A program made the translations under genes and the position numbers. Below, piece after piece: positions 1-11,802 of a stretch of 64,000 nucleotides of DNA. Source of the stretch: Cornus controversa (lineage: Eukaryota > Streptophyta > Magnoliopsida > Cornales > Cornaceae); the NCBI GenBank assembly GCA_026545225.1, contig CM048847.1:11340501-11404500 (forward strand), written 5' to 3'. The notes beneath the pieces are model-generated. The model had not been told where the DNA came from. It made no database searches and worked only from the letters and a program-made list of their open reading frames with translations. Every line of letters starts with the position of its first letter. Position 1 is the stretch's first letter.

Positions 1-1400
1 CTCCCTTTTCATTGATTCTCTAGGATCTTTTGTGATATATGGTAGTGTTAGCATGGTTTAGGAAGTTAGAAGGTCTTTTCTTGATTTCCTTTGATGTTTA
101 AACATGCTAAGAGTGTTCCTTGTATGATTTATATGGTGTATGTGAACCATGTTAGTCTTATATCTGTTAAAGTTGAGTTATGTACAAATATGTGAGATGT
201 ATGATATAGGTGACTTGTATGAATGTTATTAACGAATGATTTTGTGCTTGACATGCTATCTATAACTTAATGATGTTTTCATATGTTATGACTATTAGTT
301 GAGAAGCATGAGGTTCATTAGGCTTAATTTGAACCATGACTTATATTATGTGAGCTTGAATGCCATATGTTGAAAAATGTATCAAATAAGTGATTTTTTA
401 TGATTAATGCATTTGATGATTATTGTGGGTGAAAATGCATGCAATATTCTGTGTATGTTGTGATTGCTTTGTATAGGTTGCTCTTGGTGGAAAATGGAAT
501 GGTTGTTGGAAATAGATGAGTATTAAGGAAGTTAGACTATGAGGAATGATGTATACGGAAGGTGTGATGAGCTAATATTTCCAATTGGTAGAAAATGAAC
601 TCCTCTCCTTCAATTGGTAATTTTCAATTGATGAGGGACCGTAGTGAAAATCTTGAGGTTGACGAGTGTCAACATATGAAAATCTTGGTGGTGGTGAAAA
701 TTTGGAATTATGACGTTGAAAGGTTTGGTTATGATACTCTGAAATTTGTAAGGTTAAGTAGTTGAGTTAGTGGATTCATGTAAAGGATTTGGTTGCGAAT
801 TTAAGACGTGTGTTGTATGGTTTGTGTTATGCATGGTTACATGTATACTTGTTATTTTATTACGTTGTTACCTCATTGATGACATGAGTGTCCGAGCATG
901 CCATTTAGTGTAGGGATGACATGATGCATATCATGTAGGTCGGCATCGATTCAATGCTTAGGTGGGTTTGGTCATCTCTATTGAGCCGCAGGGGTGCTCA
1001 CCCCTTTCCCCCCAACATCTTTCAGGCTATGCATCAAGGATGGATTGAAGGGACTCAATAGTCATTTGTGGGTGTTTGGAGTGCATTAGACACTTAGATG
1101 AATTTTGTGGTTTGAGGATAAACCATATATGTATTGTGTTTGTGGACTATATTTGGCTCTCCATGCCGGCTTGTGGCATGGTGATTTATGTTGTAATTAT
1201 ATTTGAATGATGTTGCTATGTTCTAATTTCACATATAATGACTATATATGGATCACGTGTGACCCCTTTCTTGATTATGAATGGACGAAGTTGGTGGATG
1301 TTTTTCATTATGAATAAAGTATGTTTGTGAGAGAGAATGACCTATATTGGTGTATGATTTGATTATGAGCATGATCTAGGACTTGTGAATGATGTAGACT
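1..1400. mobile_element. LTR-retroelement-like relic, probably Ty3/gypsy type
   Basis: Long non-coding stretch with no convincing ORF. It includes a block near 985-1030 (reference to a 'gctcaccccttt' run followed by a C-rich tract and 'tctttcag') that resembles LTR regions of plant Ty3/gypsy chromoviruses. I see no paired ends or target duplication inside the window, and the left edge is cut by the window, so limits and family are tentative. It is treated as an old fossil. The stretch 1400-2190 that follows contains no recognisable gene. Confidence 0.35.
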
Positions 1401-2199
1401 CCTTTCCTATATGATTTGGGGGTTGTTAGAATGGATTATGTTGGTAGAAATGGCCAAAAATGTCAACAATGGTCATTTGAAAAGTTATGATTTTTGGGCA
1501 GTTCGATGCATCGAAAAACCTACAGAGATTTTGGAATGTAAAAGTCCTGACACTACAATGAAAATGGGTTTTTACGACAGAGTATCTATGACATTCCTAT
1601 ATTTTGGCTCGTAGAAAATACTTTTTACTAGGTTCACAAGAGACTCCTCGGCATTGTTTCATAAAAGTTCAAGCTTTCACGACGTTTTAATCAAATTCCC
1701 GTAAAAGAAAGTTTCTACGGCATCTGAAAGACCCCATTAATGTTTGCATATATTAACAGGGTAAATGTTAAACTTTAATGGGAACCAAAGACTCCTGTTA
1801 ATAAGAACTAAAAAATTACCCTTCAACAGAGTTTCTAGCTCGACGTCAATAAGTAATAAACTTTTCTACTCTTAAATTCACCACTCCCGCTAAACCGGTT
1901 TGCTAATTTGGCAATAATTCAAATTTTTTTAGGTATATATGTATATGGGAATAGACCCATTTTATTTTATCTTAATTTTTGACCCTTTTAAAATATTCAC
2001 TGCACATTTTAAATTGAACTCAACTTTACTCAACAAAACTTCATCCATATATATGCAAACTTAACCCAAACCCTAAGGGGGAGGATCTGATTTTGTTTCC
2101 AAATAGCAGCTGTGAGCAAACCCATCCGGTGCTAGGAAATTTTTTCTCTCTATAATTTTCTCTCTTCCATTTAGCTACTTCAATTCTGGGAATGATTGA

Positions 2200-2532
2200 A
2201 GGATGCCAAGAGGCTTTGTCGAGCTCCAGACCCGGTCCTATCAGTATGACACAGCGCTGCTCCGTCACTACGATCCCTGGTACACGATGTCGATGAGTCG
2301 CAAGCTATTCCAGCAATTACACCGGATTTAGAGCAGGAGGAAGTGACTCGAGAAGCAATGTGCTCAAGTGATACATTGACAGCTCCCTAGACGCAAGATC
2401 TCGCCGGCTGGCGTCCTCATCATAAGCCTTTGCTTCATCGGCGTCATCACCGTCCTCCACGGCTCTATCGCTACCGTTCTGGTGCCAGAGCTTAGTCTTT
2501 CAAGTTCAAATCACCTGAAACAAGATCTTTAA
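2200..2532 (+). pseudogene. Relic of an unrecognised single-pass membrane protein
   Basis: This block is clearly richer in GC than its surroundings and has coding character in more than one frame, as a decayed exon would. The frame 2392-2532 reads from RKISP through a strongly hydrophobic run (AGVLIISLCFIGVITVLHG) and ends at a stop after KQDL. That looks like one transmembrane segment with a positively charged amino-terminal side. The frame starting at the ATG at 2201 gives a 42-residue peptide beginning MPRGFVELQ that ends at about 2329. No single frame spans both pieces, so I call it a relic and do not recognise the family. The following 2560-3330 is AT-rich, without a gene I can support. 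Confidence 0.35.
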
Positions 2533-3337
2533 TTTGGATCTATTATGTCTGAGTGTTTCATTACTGTGAGTATAACTTCAAATTTGTATTCTCCAGGTTC
2601 AAATTCATCTCGCTATATATATATATTGGTTTACATTGTTGGTTTGCCCATCAAATATCATAGAAAATTATGATTTTACATCTAGAAAATTAGGTACTTC
2701 ACAAAGACCTAAATTGGGTATCTTGCTCGGTCGAGATCGAAAATTGAGTGAAATCTCATGCATTATGTTTGAAGGTATTTTTTTCAATTTGCATCTCCAT
2801 TTATTTTTGCTTGGATTATAGCAACTAGGTTGTTGATATTCATTTTTTTTCCTTAATGATCTCTTAAGTTTTGAGAAACAGGTAGAAATTGAAGAAACAA
2901 AAAATGGAACCATATACTACATATAATTTTGTGTGAATTTATGTGGCTAGCCTGAAAAATAATTTTGGTGACATGAAATGGAATTGTATGGGGGTGTTTG
3001 TATTAAATTTGAGATGCTTTGATTTCCTGTATATTTATATATAATTGTTTTTCTAGATTAAAGTTGTGAGTGGAAAAATGAGTTGGGCATCATGTGAATT
3101 ATAAAGTTGCAGTGAAATTAATATTTACCATACTTAAAATTAAGCTTGATTTTCTGGTTGGGGATCATATGAATATAGTGATTTTCTGGTCTAATGATTA
3201 AGCTTGGTTGATTCCGAATTAATTTTTTTGGTGTTCTTACTTGAACTCTTTGGCTTTAATCAACATCTTGTTTACTCTGATTTGTTTGATTGTTGAGAAG
3301 CTTGGTAGGTTCTGATTTTGATATTGTGTTTTGGCAG

Positions 3338-3413
3338 AAGTGTGTCTTGAAATTGGATTTGCATGATGACAAAGACAAGTTGAAGGCCATGAAGATAGTT
3401 TCTGCTCTTTCAG
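3338..3413 (+). pseudogene. Isolated exon of a heavy-metal-associated (HMA/HIPP-like) protein
   Basis: A 76-base open stretch is bounded by an acceptor (ttggcag) and a donor (cag|gttttaa). It encodes KCVLKLDLHDD followed by KLKAMKIVSALS, ending in phase 1. The pattern K-V-L-K-L-D-L-H-D-D ... K-A-M-K-V-S-x-L-S-G is the first beta-alpha part of the HMA domain in plant HIPP proteins of the HIPP39 type, where an intron follows the Ser-Gly position, as here. I found no next exon with the expected G-I-D-S-I motif in the following 2 kb and no clear first exon, so this is probably a gene fragment. The paired Cys of the metal-binding CxxC motif is absent; many HIPP members of this clade also lack it. 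Confidence 0.6.
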
Positions 3414-5408
3414 GTTTTAAATCAGTTTTCTATATTTTGTTCAAAATTAAGTTGAATTTATAGAAATTATGCACACAATTTTTCACTCAAATATTGTACT
3501 CTTTGCAGTGCATTGTGTTTGCCTAACTCCCAACTTGCACTAACTAGTCACCCAATTTGAAAACCATATGTGTATGTGTGTGATCCTTTTATTAAATTTT
3601 TAGTTGTTGCATAAACTTAGAATCTGACTATGCTGATTTAAAATTGTCCTCATATGGACATCTTCTTTTAATAGCAGTAATCAAACTATCATATTGTTCA
3701 ATGCTTAGAATAAAGATAATCAAGTTGTTAAGGTAGGTATCAGGAGCCTAATTTTATTGTCTTTATTAAAGAGGACATTTGAAGAAACTATGAATAGTAT
3801 GGTAAGACTAATATGTATGAGAGGGAGGTTTAATTAGAGAGTCTGGTGCAACATAGCACAAAATTTTCTAAACATGTTGCGATGTACCAACAGACCAGAA
3901 ATTAAAGTACCACCCAAGATAGATACAAGTCTCCAAACCTCCCGACATCTTTTATATACATACAAATCCAGTTCAGCTGAACTCGGAACTCATCAACTAA
4001 TCATGGAGACACCAAACTCATTCAAATCTTCACCAAAGGTCATTATGATTCTTCTTTATTTTTTTTCCAATAAAATTGTCTTCTGAATTGGTTCAAGTTT
4101 GTGAAGACTAGTTCACAGATTTCTGTTTCATCCACTACTAGAGGAGTGATGAAACACATTACTTCATCTTTTTTGTTTCTTTTCTGTTTATACATTCTCT
4201 TCCCACCTACAACTTCTTTTTCTTTCGAATAATTAGTAGGAAGATCATGACAGGCTCAGTTTTGGTGGCTATTACAGTTGCTGATGTTAACGGTGTTGGA
4301 TAAGACTCTCCTCCTTCTAGCATATAATTAATTGGTGAGTTCTAAGTTGTTAAAGGATATATATATTATATTAATTGAACTCTTATTGACTGTGCAGAAG
4401 AGATTGCATTAACCTTGCTGAAAAGGTTGGTCTTTAAGTTATATAGTTAGCCATTTAAAAAGTATCTCACATATATGATTGCTTTCAAGTTATTGGGACT
4501 TTTGGTTTATGGTTAATTCAAGGTGATGGGATTAGGTATCATCTGACACTTGCTCTCTATCAAGGACTTATATATATATATATATATTTTCCTATCTTTA
4601 GTAATGGATGTTTCATATTGTCTAGTTATTTCCATTTGGTCTGTTAAAAGAATTTTGAAAATCATGATCAACAACAGGGTCAATTAGATCGAGGTTCACC
4701 TATTAAAACTATAACTTCTAGTTACCTATTTCTTCTTCTTATCTAGTTTCTATGAGAAATATTTTAGCCTTGTTAACTGGCATTCTTTGTAATGCTAAGA
4801 GATGACTTGAGTAAGATACATATATATATATATGTATAGAGAAGGGGGTCAGTCTTGCATATGTCAAGGTTTGATTCAGAATAGTAATGGGGTTCTCGTC
4901 GTTTCTAGCTTCCTTTTTTATTTTTTATTTTGGAGTAAAAAAGAAAATAGTTTCATTGATTTATAAGTTAAGTCGCTGAAGATTTGCTTGGATCTAGTAG
5001 CTTTTTGGATGATTTTATTCAGATTCGTCTCTACATTGTTTTGATCTTGAGTAATTTTAAATTTTATAAAAATATGAATGCCCTGTGGTTTCTTGGATTT
5101 ATTTTTTGTCTACTATATATTTGCTAATTCTGATTTCACATTCAAGAAGCTTGTGGAAGTTAGCCTATTTAATTTATTGTGTAATCATTTTGTATTTGGT
5201 TGGCAGTAATGCTATCTAGGCAATAGTGTGATGTATATCCTAAAGCTATCTGGTTATGAATTATTGAAATTTACTCATGGCATTGCAAATTTTAGAATGA
5301 ATTGAGTAAAGACCTTATTGATTTGGTTTGGTATTTTGAAGCTTGGGAAAACTCATTAATGACTAGTTTGTTATTGTTTGGGTGGGTGTATAGCTATGTG
5401 TTAGTTAG
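3414..5408. other. Non-coding or unrecognised stretch
   Basis: AT-rich sequence with short TA microsatellites near 4566-4590 and 4820-4835. Small open stretches such as 3874-4086 show no family signature and no splice context that convinces me. Nothing else is seen. Confidence 0.5.
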
Positions 5409-5413
5409 TATTA

Positions 5414-5888
5414 TGATGTAGGACAATTGGCTTTGGAGTTTGAAAAAGAGATTGACCGAAAATTGGCAAAATGCACTGGTCCGAAGAAACGGTTATAACT
5501 TTTCGCTCAGTTGTCAGAATAACTATTATAATATGTTTTCGGTGGAACCCAGTTGAGATCGTTTTCATCCTCAAATTCGCACTTTAAGGCCGTCTGGCGG
5601 GAGGTTCAAGTTTTAGTGTTTTCTTTCCTTTTTCGTTTCCTTTGGAAATAGATTTTCTTTTCCTGTTAGGATTAGAATTTCTACAAGTTTCCTTTATTTT
5701 TAGGTTTCCTAGTACTGTTAGGATTATGATTTCTCTATTATAAATATATATACTGCCATACGGCAAATGGGGGAATCAATTTATCAATAAAGTTTTACTT
5801 TGGTTTACAATTAATTGAGCTGGTGGATTCCAGTTTCTGTGTTCTTAGGGTTTACGCTGGTAACCCCTTATACTTCCGTTCTGCATCA
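5414..5888 (+). mobile_element. Solo LTR, 475 bp
   Basis: The element begins TGATGTAG and ends CTGCATCA, an inverted terminal match with the TG...CA ends of LTRs. It is flanked by the 5-base direct repeat TATTA at 5409-5413 and 5889-5893. It has no coding capacity. A TATA-like run (ctattataaatatata) and an AATAAA signal (near 5786) sit in the order expected of an LTR read on the plus strand. No second LTR or internal region is adjacent, so it is a solo LTR fossil. The ends and an internal 'ataacttt...gtcagaat' motif resemble the LTR inside gene B (24276-24909), which suggests related families. Confidence 0.75.
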
Positions 5889-5893
5889 TATTA

Positions 5894-6610
5894 GCTCCTC
5901 CTCTATTCATTGTTTATCAATATCTTATACACTAAATTCTTAGATTATGATTGTCTTACAAACTGTCATATCATACAAGCTGATTTTTCAAAAAGAAATT
6001 TGTGTTGATTTTTATGTGTGAAATTATTTGTCTGTTTGTTTGAATTTATCCATCACATCTTCATACTAAGTTTATTAAAAATTTTGGACACTATTTCCTA
6101 AGTAGCCACTATATTAATGTAAGTTATAGGAGATAGGGTTCTTTAAGATAATTAAGGTGATGAGGCTTCCATGTGGGAATATGAGAGAGGGGAGACAGTT
6201 CACTTGGAAAGATAAAATTTAGTGCTCAAAGTACTTTATCTTATGGTTCATCCAATTTTGCATTTATGCGCTTTTACTTGTATTGTTTTAATTTAATGAT
6301 GTGTTTATCATTTTAGGTTTAATGAATTTGGGTCCAATGGAGGACCAGTTGCAGAGGTTCTTAAACCAAAATTTAATGTCTTTGCTAATGTTGTGACCTC
6401 TAGAGCTGGCGTATAAATGCCACACATTGAAGTAAGTCTCTCTCTTTCTCTTGCACACACGCATACACACGTTCTAGTGAGCTCTGTAAAAAAATTCAAG
6501 CATAGAACTAACCAATCAAATGTGTGAGTGTGTGTATGTATACTCCAAATATTACCTTTAATTTTTTATAATAGAATAATATTAGTTATCTTCAATTTCA
6601 GCTACAAATA
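5894..6610. other. AT-rich stretch with an unassigned coding-like patch
   Basis: Mostly non-coding. At about 6315-6415 on the plus strand there is a coding-like patch (FNEFGSNGGPVAEVLKPKF, ending at a stop soon after). It has no start and I recognise no family. A CT-rich and CA-rich run lies at 6430-6475. Confidence 0.35.
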
Positions 6611-6622
6611 GAAACAAAAAGT

Positions 6623-7290
6623 TTAATAGATATAAGCATGTCGTTCCAGTGTGGATTTAATACCGAGCCTTCTCATTCTTTCTTGTGCTCCACAACCAAC
6701 AATCTCAAATGTCTTAGTGGACTGGTGCACCAGAGTTTCAGTTTTTGCAACTATTGTTTTGATATAGTACTGTGGAAGATCCTTCCCAGTTTCTTCTTTC
6801 TCCAATTCAACTGCAGATATCAGAATTTTCTTGGATTCTTTTATAGTGTCTTTGTGATCATGGGACTGGAGTTGAGAACACGAACATGGTGACAACAAGC
6901 TTGTCATGCCTTCTGCTGGATGGTTGAGATGCATGCTGTTTGATTACTTTGTTTTCTTCTCCATCACACTTCCATTTCTCTCTGAATTTTCTGTTTCCTC
7001 CTCTTTCTCATTGATGATTTTATTCTCTGCTGGTTGCTCTTCATCTTGTTTGTAATCTGTGATAGTTAATTCTGTTGGAATACCAATTTCAGGTACCAAT
7101 TCAATTACTTCTTTTGAATCTTGAGATGTTGCTCAAAAGCAGAATTCAGCTTGTCATCACAAAAATCCGATTGGTAACCATTCTCAGCCACCTCTTCTTC
7201 TTTAATTTGACACTTCCTAATTCTAGGTTTGCAAGAAGAATCAGCCTTGCATAAATAAAATTACAATACTGTAAATTGACTTTTAAAAGT
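6623..7290 (-). pseudogene. Unrecognised broken coding tract, Lys/Glu-rich
   Basis: Read on the minus strand, this stretch has several adjacent open blocks in different frames that look like pieces of one protein. One is an acidic block near 7130-7270 (KADSSCKPRIRKCQIKEEE...). The next is an acidic block near 6945-7125 (EVIELVPEIGIPTEL...QDEEQPAENK). The last is a 103-codon open frame at 6623-6934, with KKILISAVELEKEETGK, a QYYIKTIVAKTETLVHQ segment and a final RMRRLGIKSTLERH. The frame changes between blocks and the lack of introns at the changes suggest decay. I do not recognise the family. It could also be a captured cDNA-like fragment. Confidence 0.4.
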
Positions 7291-7299
7291 TGATCTTCC

Positions 7300-7940
7300 T
7301 AAAAAAAAATGTATTCAATGTAAGGCACATTAATCGTATGAAAACTGAGTGGGAAAAGTGTCGTGTGTATGAGTATAACATGCTATTGCATCCATAGAAC
7401 TAACACTTAATCAAATCCTTTGAAATCTACTAACAGTAGGTATGTTCAACATGTATATTTGGATTTTTGAAAGACATTTGGCATCATTTTTCGGATCAAG
7501 ATGATGCTCACCAGAACCATCATTTCTCTGTCCTTTTTTTCTTTTTCTTCTCCTTCCTGTTTTCCTTCGATGGAACCTACATATTTAAGAAAGACAATTA
7601 GTTACTAAGGTAATCTGCAATAACATAACAATCATATATAAAACATGCTAATAACATGTATAAGCATTTTGATGATTCTTTCCATTGATGAATTACCTCA
7701 AGTAGAAAAAGTTTGCAAAGAGCTGTTTGGAGCACTAAAAGAATTAGCAACCTATAATGAAATACAAATTAGACATTAGTTGACAGTTTTGAATATTCTT
7801 CACAGTTTTAAATCAGACAAGCTATAATTGAAAGGAAACATGTCTATCACTATCATGTAATTAAGCTATAATTAAAAGGAAACACAGACTCCATATAGTA
7901 AATGAGATGGCAATAACATTAAAACAACTAAATGCTATTG
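7300..7940. other. No gene seen
   Basis: AT-rich sequence between two minus-strand coding relics; it may be intron or decayed sequence of one of them. Confidence 0.4.
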
Positions 7941-7944
7941 GATT

Positions 7945-8091
7945 TACCTGTCCACTGGAATTTTGAACTTGCACGTGCTGGATAAGCATGGCTATTTGCT
8001 TTTGCATCTCATTTTGATTTGATTCCATCTTTGACATAGACTTTCGTCGGAGTTGGCCCCCAAACATCGCTTGGTGTATGCCCCAAACCAC
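7945..8091 (-). pseudogene. Possible CACTA (En/Spm) transposase C-terminal remnant
   Basis: The minus-strand frame reads GIHQAMFGGQLRRKSMSKME and continues with a Gln/Met/Lys-rich segment (EMQKQIAMLIQHVQVQ) that looks like a short coiled coil. An overlapping frame upstream reads IGRGLGHTPSDVWGP. A Gly-rich 'RGLGH' piece followed by a coiled-coil tail is typical of the C-terminal part of plant En/Spm-type transposase (Transposase_24) copies. The match is short and from memory, so the assignment is tentative. No element ends were located. Confidence 0.3.
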
Positions 8092-8129
8092 GTCCTATCA
8101 ATAACTCTATAAATATAACTTTAGAAAGC

Positions 8130-9290
8130 CATTCAAGCAAAAAAATAAATAACAAGGCAGCAACTAAAGAAAGAAAAATGCCACTAGAAATGAAATTTAT
8201 GTAATTACTCCAATTCATTAGACAAACAATTCCAATCATTAACAAAAATAAATAAAGTAATATTATATAGAAATTAAAAAAGAAGGATACTTTCAATACA
8301 TTGTTGACTATTGTTGAGCTTAGAAAGCTTGTCTGCAAGTATCTGATCACTGAAGACGCTATTTGTCAGTATATGAAGCCCTTCTGATCTGAATAGTGAT
8401 CATTTGAAGTGCTTTGCTAACGACTTTGTTTCCATCTACACTTGAGTTGGTTCTATTTGGTCATTTGTTTAGTGTTACTCTTTTTCTTTCTTTAATTTTT
8501 TTCCTTCAATTTCTTAACATTATTAGTATATTGAAGTTGAGACTTATGTGACGCAGCTACTTGCTTGAATTTTATACAGCTTAATGTCTATCGTGGACAA
8601 TAAGGTGGAAAAAGTGTCAAGAAAATTGGAAGTCAACTTTTGCTAGGAAATGAACAATGTGACAATCAATGTATTGGAGTGAGTAGGAGTGTTAGGTTTT
8701 CAAATTGAATAATAATTGCACATTAATGAATAGTTCAACAGGAATTCTAGGAATTTGATAGTGTTTCTGACAAATGGATATATTTCCTTCTTTTTTTGTG
8801 TGGTTATTTTGGCACATTGAACATTGATGAATTGTAATACTATATTTAGTCTTTTGATATATTTAATGGTGTATTTTAATGTATTGATTTAGTTATTGGC
8901 ATTCTGTGAGTTTTGTTAGCCTTGCATAGTGTTTAGTTGAATTGTTGGCAATACATGTTATGTGTGGATGAGTAATAGATAATAATAATATAAAGAAATT
9001 CAAGTTCTTTAAAATAATAGACATCCAAATTTCTGGGGTATTACAGGAATCATCCAGAAACTTCAATCGATCAAACCATTGTTTAATGCATTGATGCCTT
9101 CTTCTGAAGTGTCAAGCTTCATGTCTTTGAAGATCATTTGCATGGTTGGTGTAGAATACCATGTTCACTCTGAGACTTCAATTACATGATCAATTACAAG
9201 AATATAAATAAAAGATAATAACTCAATCATGTTTAGTTTTAACATCGAATATTGCCAATTAAAAAAAATATGTCACAAAACAATCAACTT
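8130..9290. other. No gene supported
   Basis: AT-rich sequence. A minus-strand coding-like patch near 9060-9155 (MIFKDMKLDTSEEGINALN) is not recognised. The rest appears non-coding, including the sequence just 3' of the decayed MATH gene. Confidence 0.4.
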
Positions 9291-9948
9291 TATTTGTATA
9301 TTTCATAACAAAAACTTATGCTCCAAATACACAAATGTCATTTATGAGGTACCCATTTGACAAAATTTGGAACTCTTCGAGAGAGAAATTTCTCAAAATC
9401 CCCATTAAGTCTTCAACCCATAGAATCACCTTATTGGTACAACATCTACATAGTATATAAATATCTATCTACATAAACGTTATGTTGCTATAGCAAATTT
9501 TAGAAAATTTAATGTGTAATAAAGAAACTAGCTTCAATAGTTAAGTACTTATCACATATATGATCAAAGACGAATAATTTAAATTCACATTAACCTCCCA
9601 ACCACAAGGAAAATTTTCATTGGATATTACCACGTATTGTGAAATGTGATCTTGCCCATTTCTTTTCTTATTCCCATTTGGATAGAAAGACAAATTCCTG
9701 AAAATCCAAAAATAAATAGATATGATTAATTAAGTTTTGATACATAGAGATGGACAAATTAAGTGCACGAAAGGAAAAAAAATCCAAAAACACACTTTTT
9801 ACAACTACTAGCTCAAAAAGCACTTGATTCAAAAAATTTCAGTTATTGCTTCTAAAAGCACGGGGAAATACTATCTTGAAAATGTAATGCGATGGTTGGA
9901 CATCACGCAATGTTCTTTTAAGCTCTACTATAGATTAAAGACTGACAA

Positions 9949-10102
9949 AAAATTAAAGGGCAAATTACACTGACCTACTTTGAGGTTTCGTCGTATTACA
10001 CTGACCTCCCCTCTTGTTTGTCAAATTATACTGACCTCATCTGTCAAAGTTATCTAACGAATTTCGTTAATGGTTATTGTGCAATTACGTTTCTATCCTT
10101 AT

Positions 10103-10141
<39 letters not shown>

Positions 10142-11745
10142 TTATTATAATAAACATAATTTTTTTTAAAGACCAAAATGTTGATGTGTCAAATCACCAT
10201 TACCAAATAAACTTTTCACCTACCATTTATGCTATTCTCTCCATCTCTCTATCATTGTAGCGAGGGTTCGTATTGAAGGTTTATTTAGGGTTTTTAACTA
10301 AATATACTTTTTGATGGTTCTTATTGAGAATTTTAGTTGGAGTTCGTATCAATGGTTTGAGTTTGAGTTTGAGTTAATATCAAAGGTTTGATTTTGGTGT
10401 TTTAGGGTTCGCATCGATTGTTTGATTTCTGGCTGCTAGTAACACTTTGAGGGTTCATACCAACAGTTCGTATCAAGGATTTGAGAGTTTTCTTATGCAC
10501 ATGTTACCAACTTACCACATGATCAGCACCTCTGTGTTAAAGGTAATCAGTGAGGTGGACTTAAGATTGTGCACATGTCATTTTCTTAGTTTTTATACTT
10601 GTACATAGAATTCAAGACCAATATATATATGATTGTATAAAATATAGATATTGATGAGGCATAAGATATTATTAAAGATTTTGCAGACTGGAAAAGCTTG
10701 TAATTTACCATTTGTCAAGGGCCTAGAGTTTTTCCACCACTCTAGCCACACCCGTGCGGCACCAAGACGTTGTTACTCCTCACACAAGTCTTGGTCAGCC
10801 TAAGTCCACACTCACTCAAGTCAACATACTCCACTCGTGCCACTCACTAGTGTTCTATAGTGACTGTCGCCCTTACTCGGCCTGCACACTCACACACACT
10901 TGGGCACTCTTGGTTGGCAAGAGGAAGACTACTAGTATTATTACTCAAGGGAAGTGTTTACAAGGCTCACTCTCCCACTTGGAGCTTCTCCCACTTCTGG
11001 AGCTTGATTCTTACAAATAACTACTTTGCCTATTTATAGGCATCCTAATATCTCTCTAGAAACTTCTTATAAATGCTTACATATTAATTACAATCTACAA
11101 TGCTAGAACTTTCTACTATTCTAGACTCTTCTCTAAACTTCTACAAATATCTACAATACTCTCCAACATTATAGAATCTTCTAGTTTTCTCTACAACATT
11201 CTACACTTCTTTAGACAACTCTAGAAACTTCACTATACTTCTAGAATGTTCCAGAACACTCTAGAATACTCCACACTTGTCTAGATAATTCTAGAATATA
11301 TATATATATAAGAAGACCCAAATTTGTAGACTCGAAAGCTTTGTAAATAGAGTGAGAGATAGAAAGAGAGAAAGATAAGAGGGAGAGAGAAAGGTTTGTA
11401 AACTCAATTTATAAAGTTTCAGGCTTTTTACATCACAATAACAAAGATAATAATATTTTAAGGTTAGAGGATATTTGTGTAATTCCATTTGAATAAGTGG
11501 GGGTTACATTTGTCAACAAAGGTAATAAAAAGGCACTTTTGGAATTTTAAACCACAAAAAATGCTTACATCATCATCTGTATACGTTGAATATGTTGACC
11601 ATTAACAACCGTTAAGAAAAGAGAACATGGTATTACAAAGATGTAAATTTCAAGGGAGATCAGTGTAATTTGGCAAACAAGAGGGGAAGTCAGCATAATA
11701 TGATGAAACCTCAAAGGAGGTCAGTGTAATTTGCTCAAAATTAAA
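9949..11745. mobile_element. Mutator-like long-TIR element with 9 bp target duplication
   Basis: The element proper is 9958-11736 (1,779 bp). Its ends are inverted copies: the left starts GGGCAAATTACACTGACCT and the right, read on the minus strand, starts GAGCAAATTACACTGACCT. The match continues for about 80-100 bases and contains three internal sub-repeats of 'attacactgacct' type. The 9-base direct repeat AAAATTAAA flanks it at 9949-9957 and 11737-11745, the target length of Mutator-like elements. No transposase is visible, so it is non-autonomous. It sits in intron 1 of the decayed MATH gene. A TA microsatellite lies near 10106-10137. Confidence 0.8.
10713..11290 (-). mobile_element. LTR-like fragment nested in the Mutator-like element
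   Basis: Read on the minus strand, this stretch has an array of 'ctagaa' and 'ttccagaa' motifs that resemble heat-shock elements, then a palindromic TATA region (gcctataaatagg, near 11029-11042) and a GC-richer downstream part, the layout of a plant LTR promoter. One edge may be the TGTCAAGGG at 10713. A second end with a matching target duplication was not found, so the limits are approximate. It is an old fossil. A plus-strand 88-codon frame here (10754-11020) is judged spurious. Confidence 0.4.
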
Positions 11746-11802
11746 ATCAACAAAACCCATTGTCTATTAAATCATGTAAAGGCAAAAGAAAATAAAAATT
11801 AA

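Noticed and set aside
8009-8350. 113-codon minus-strand frame as a membrane protein
   Set aside because: The hydrophobic part is translated AT-rich sequence; only the short 'RGLGH' end may belong to a transposase relic.
10754-11020. 88-codon plus-strand frame
   Set aside because: It lies antisense in an LTR-like fragment and shows no known domain.
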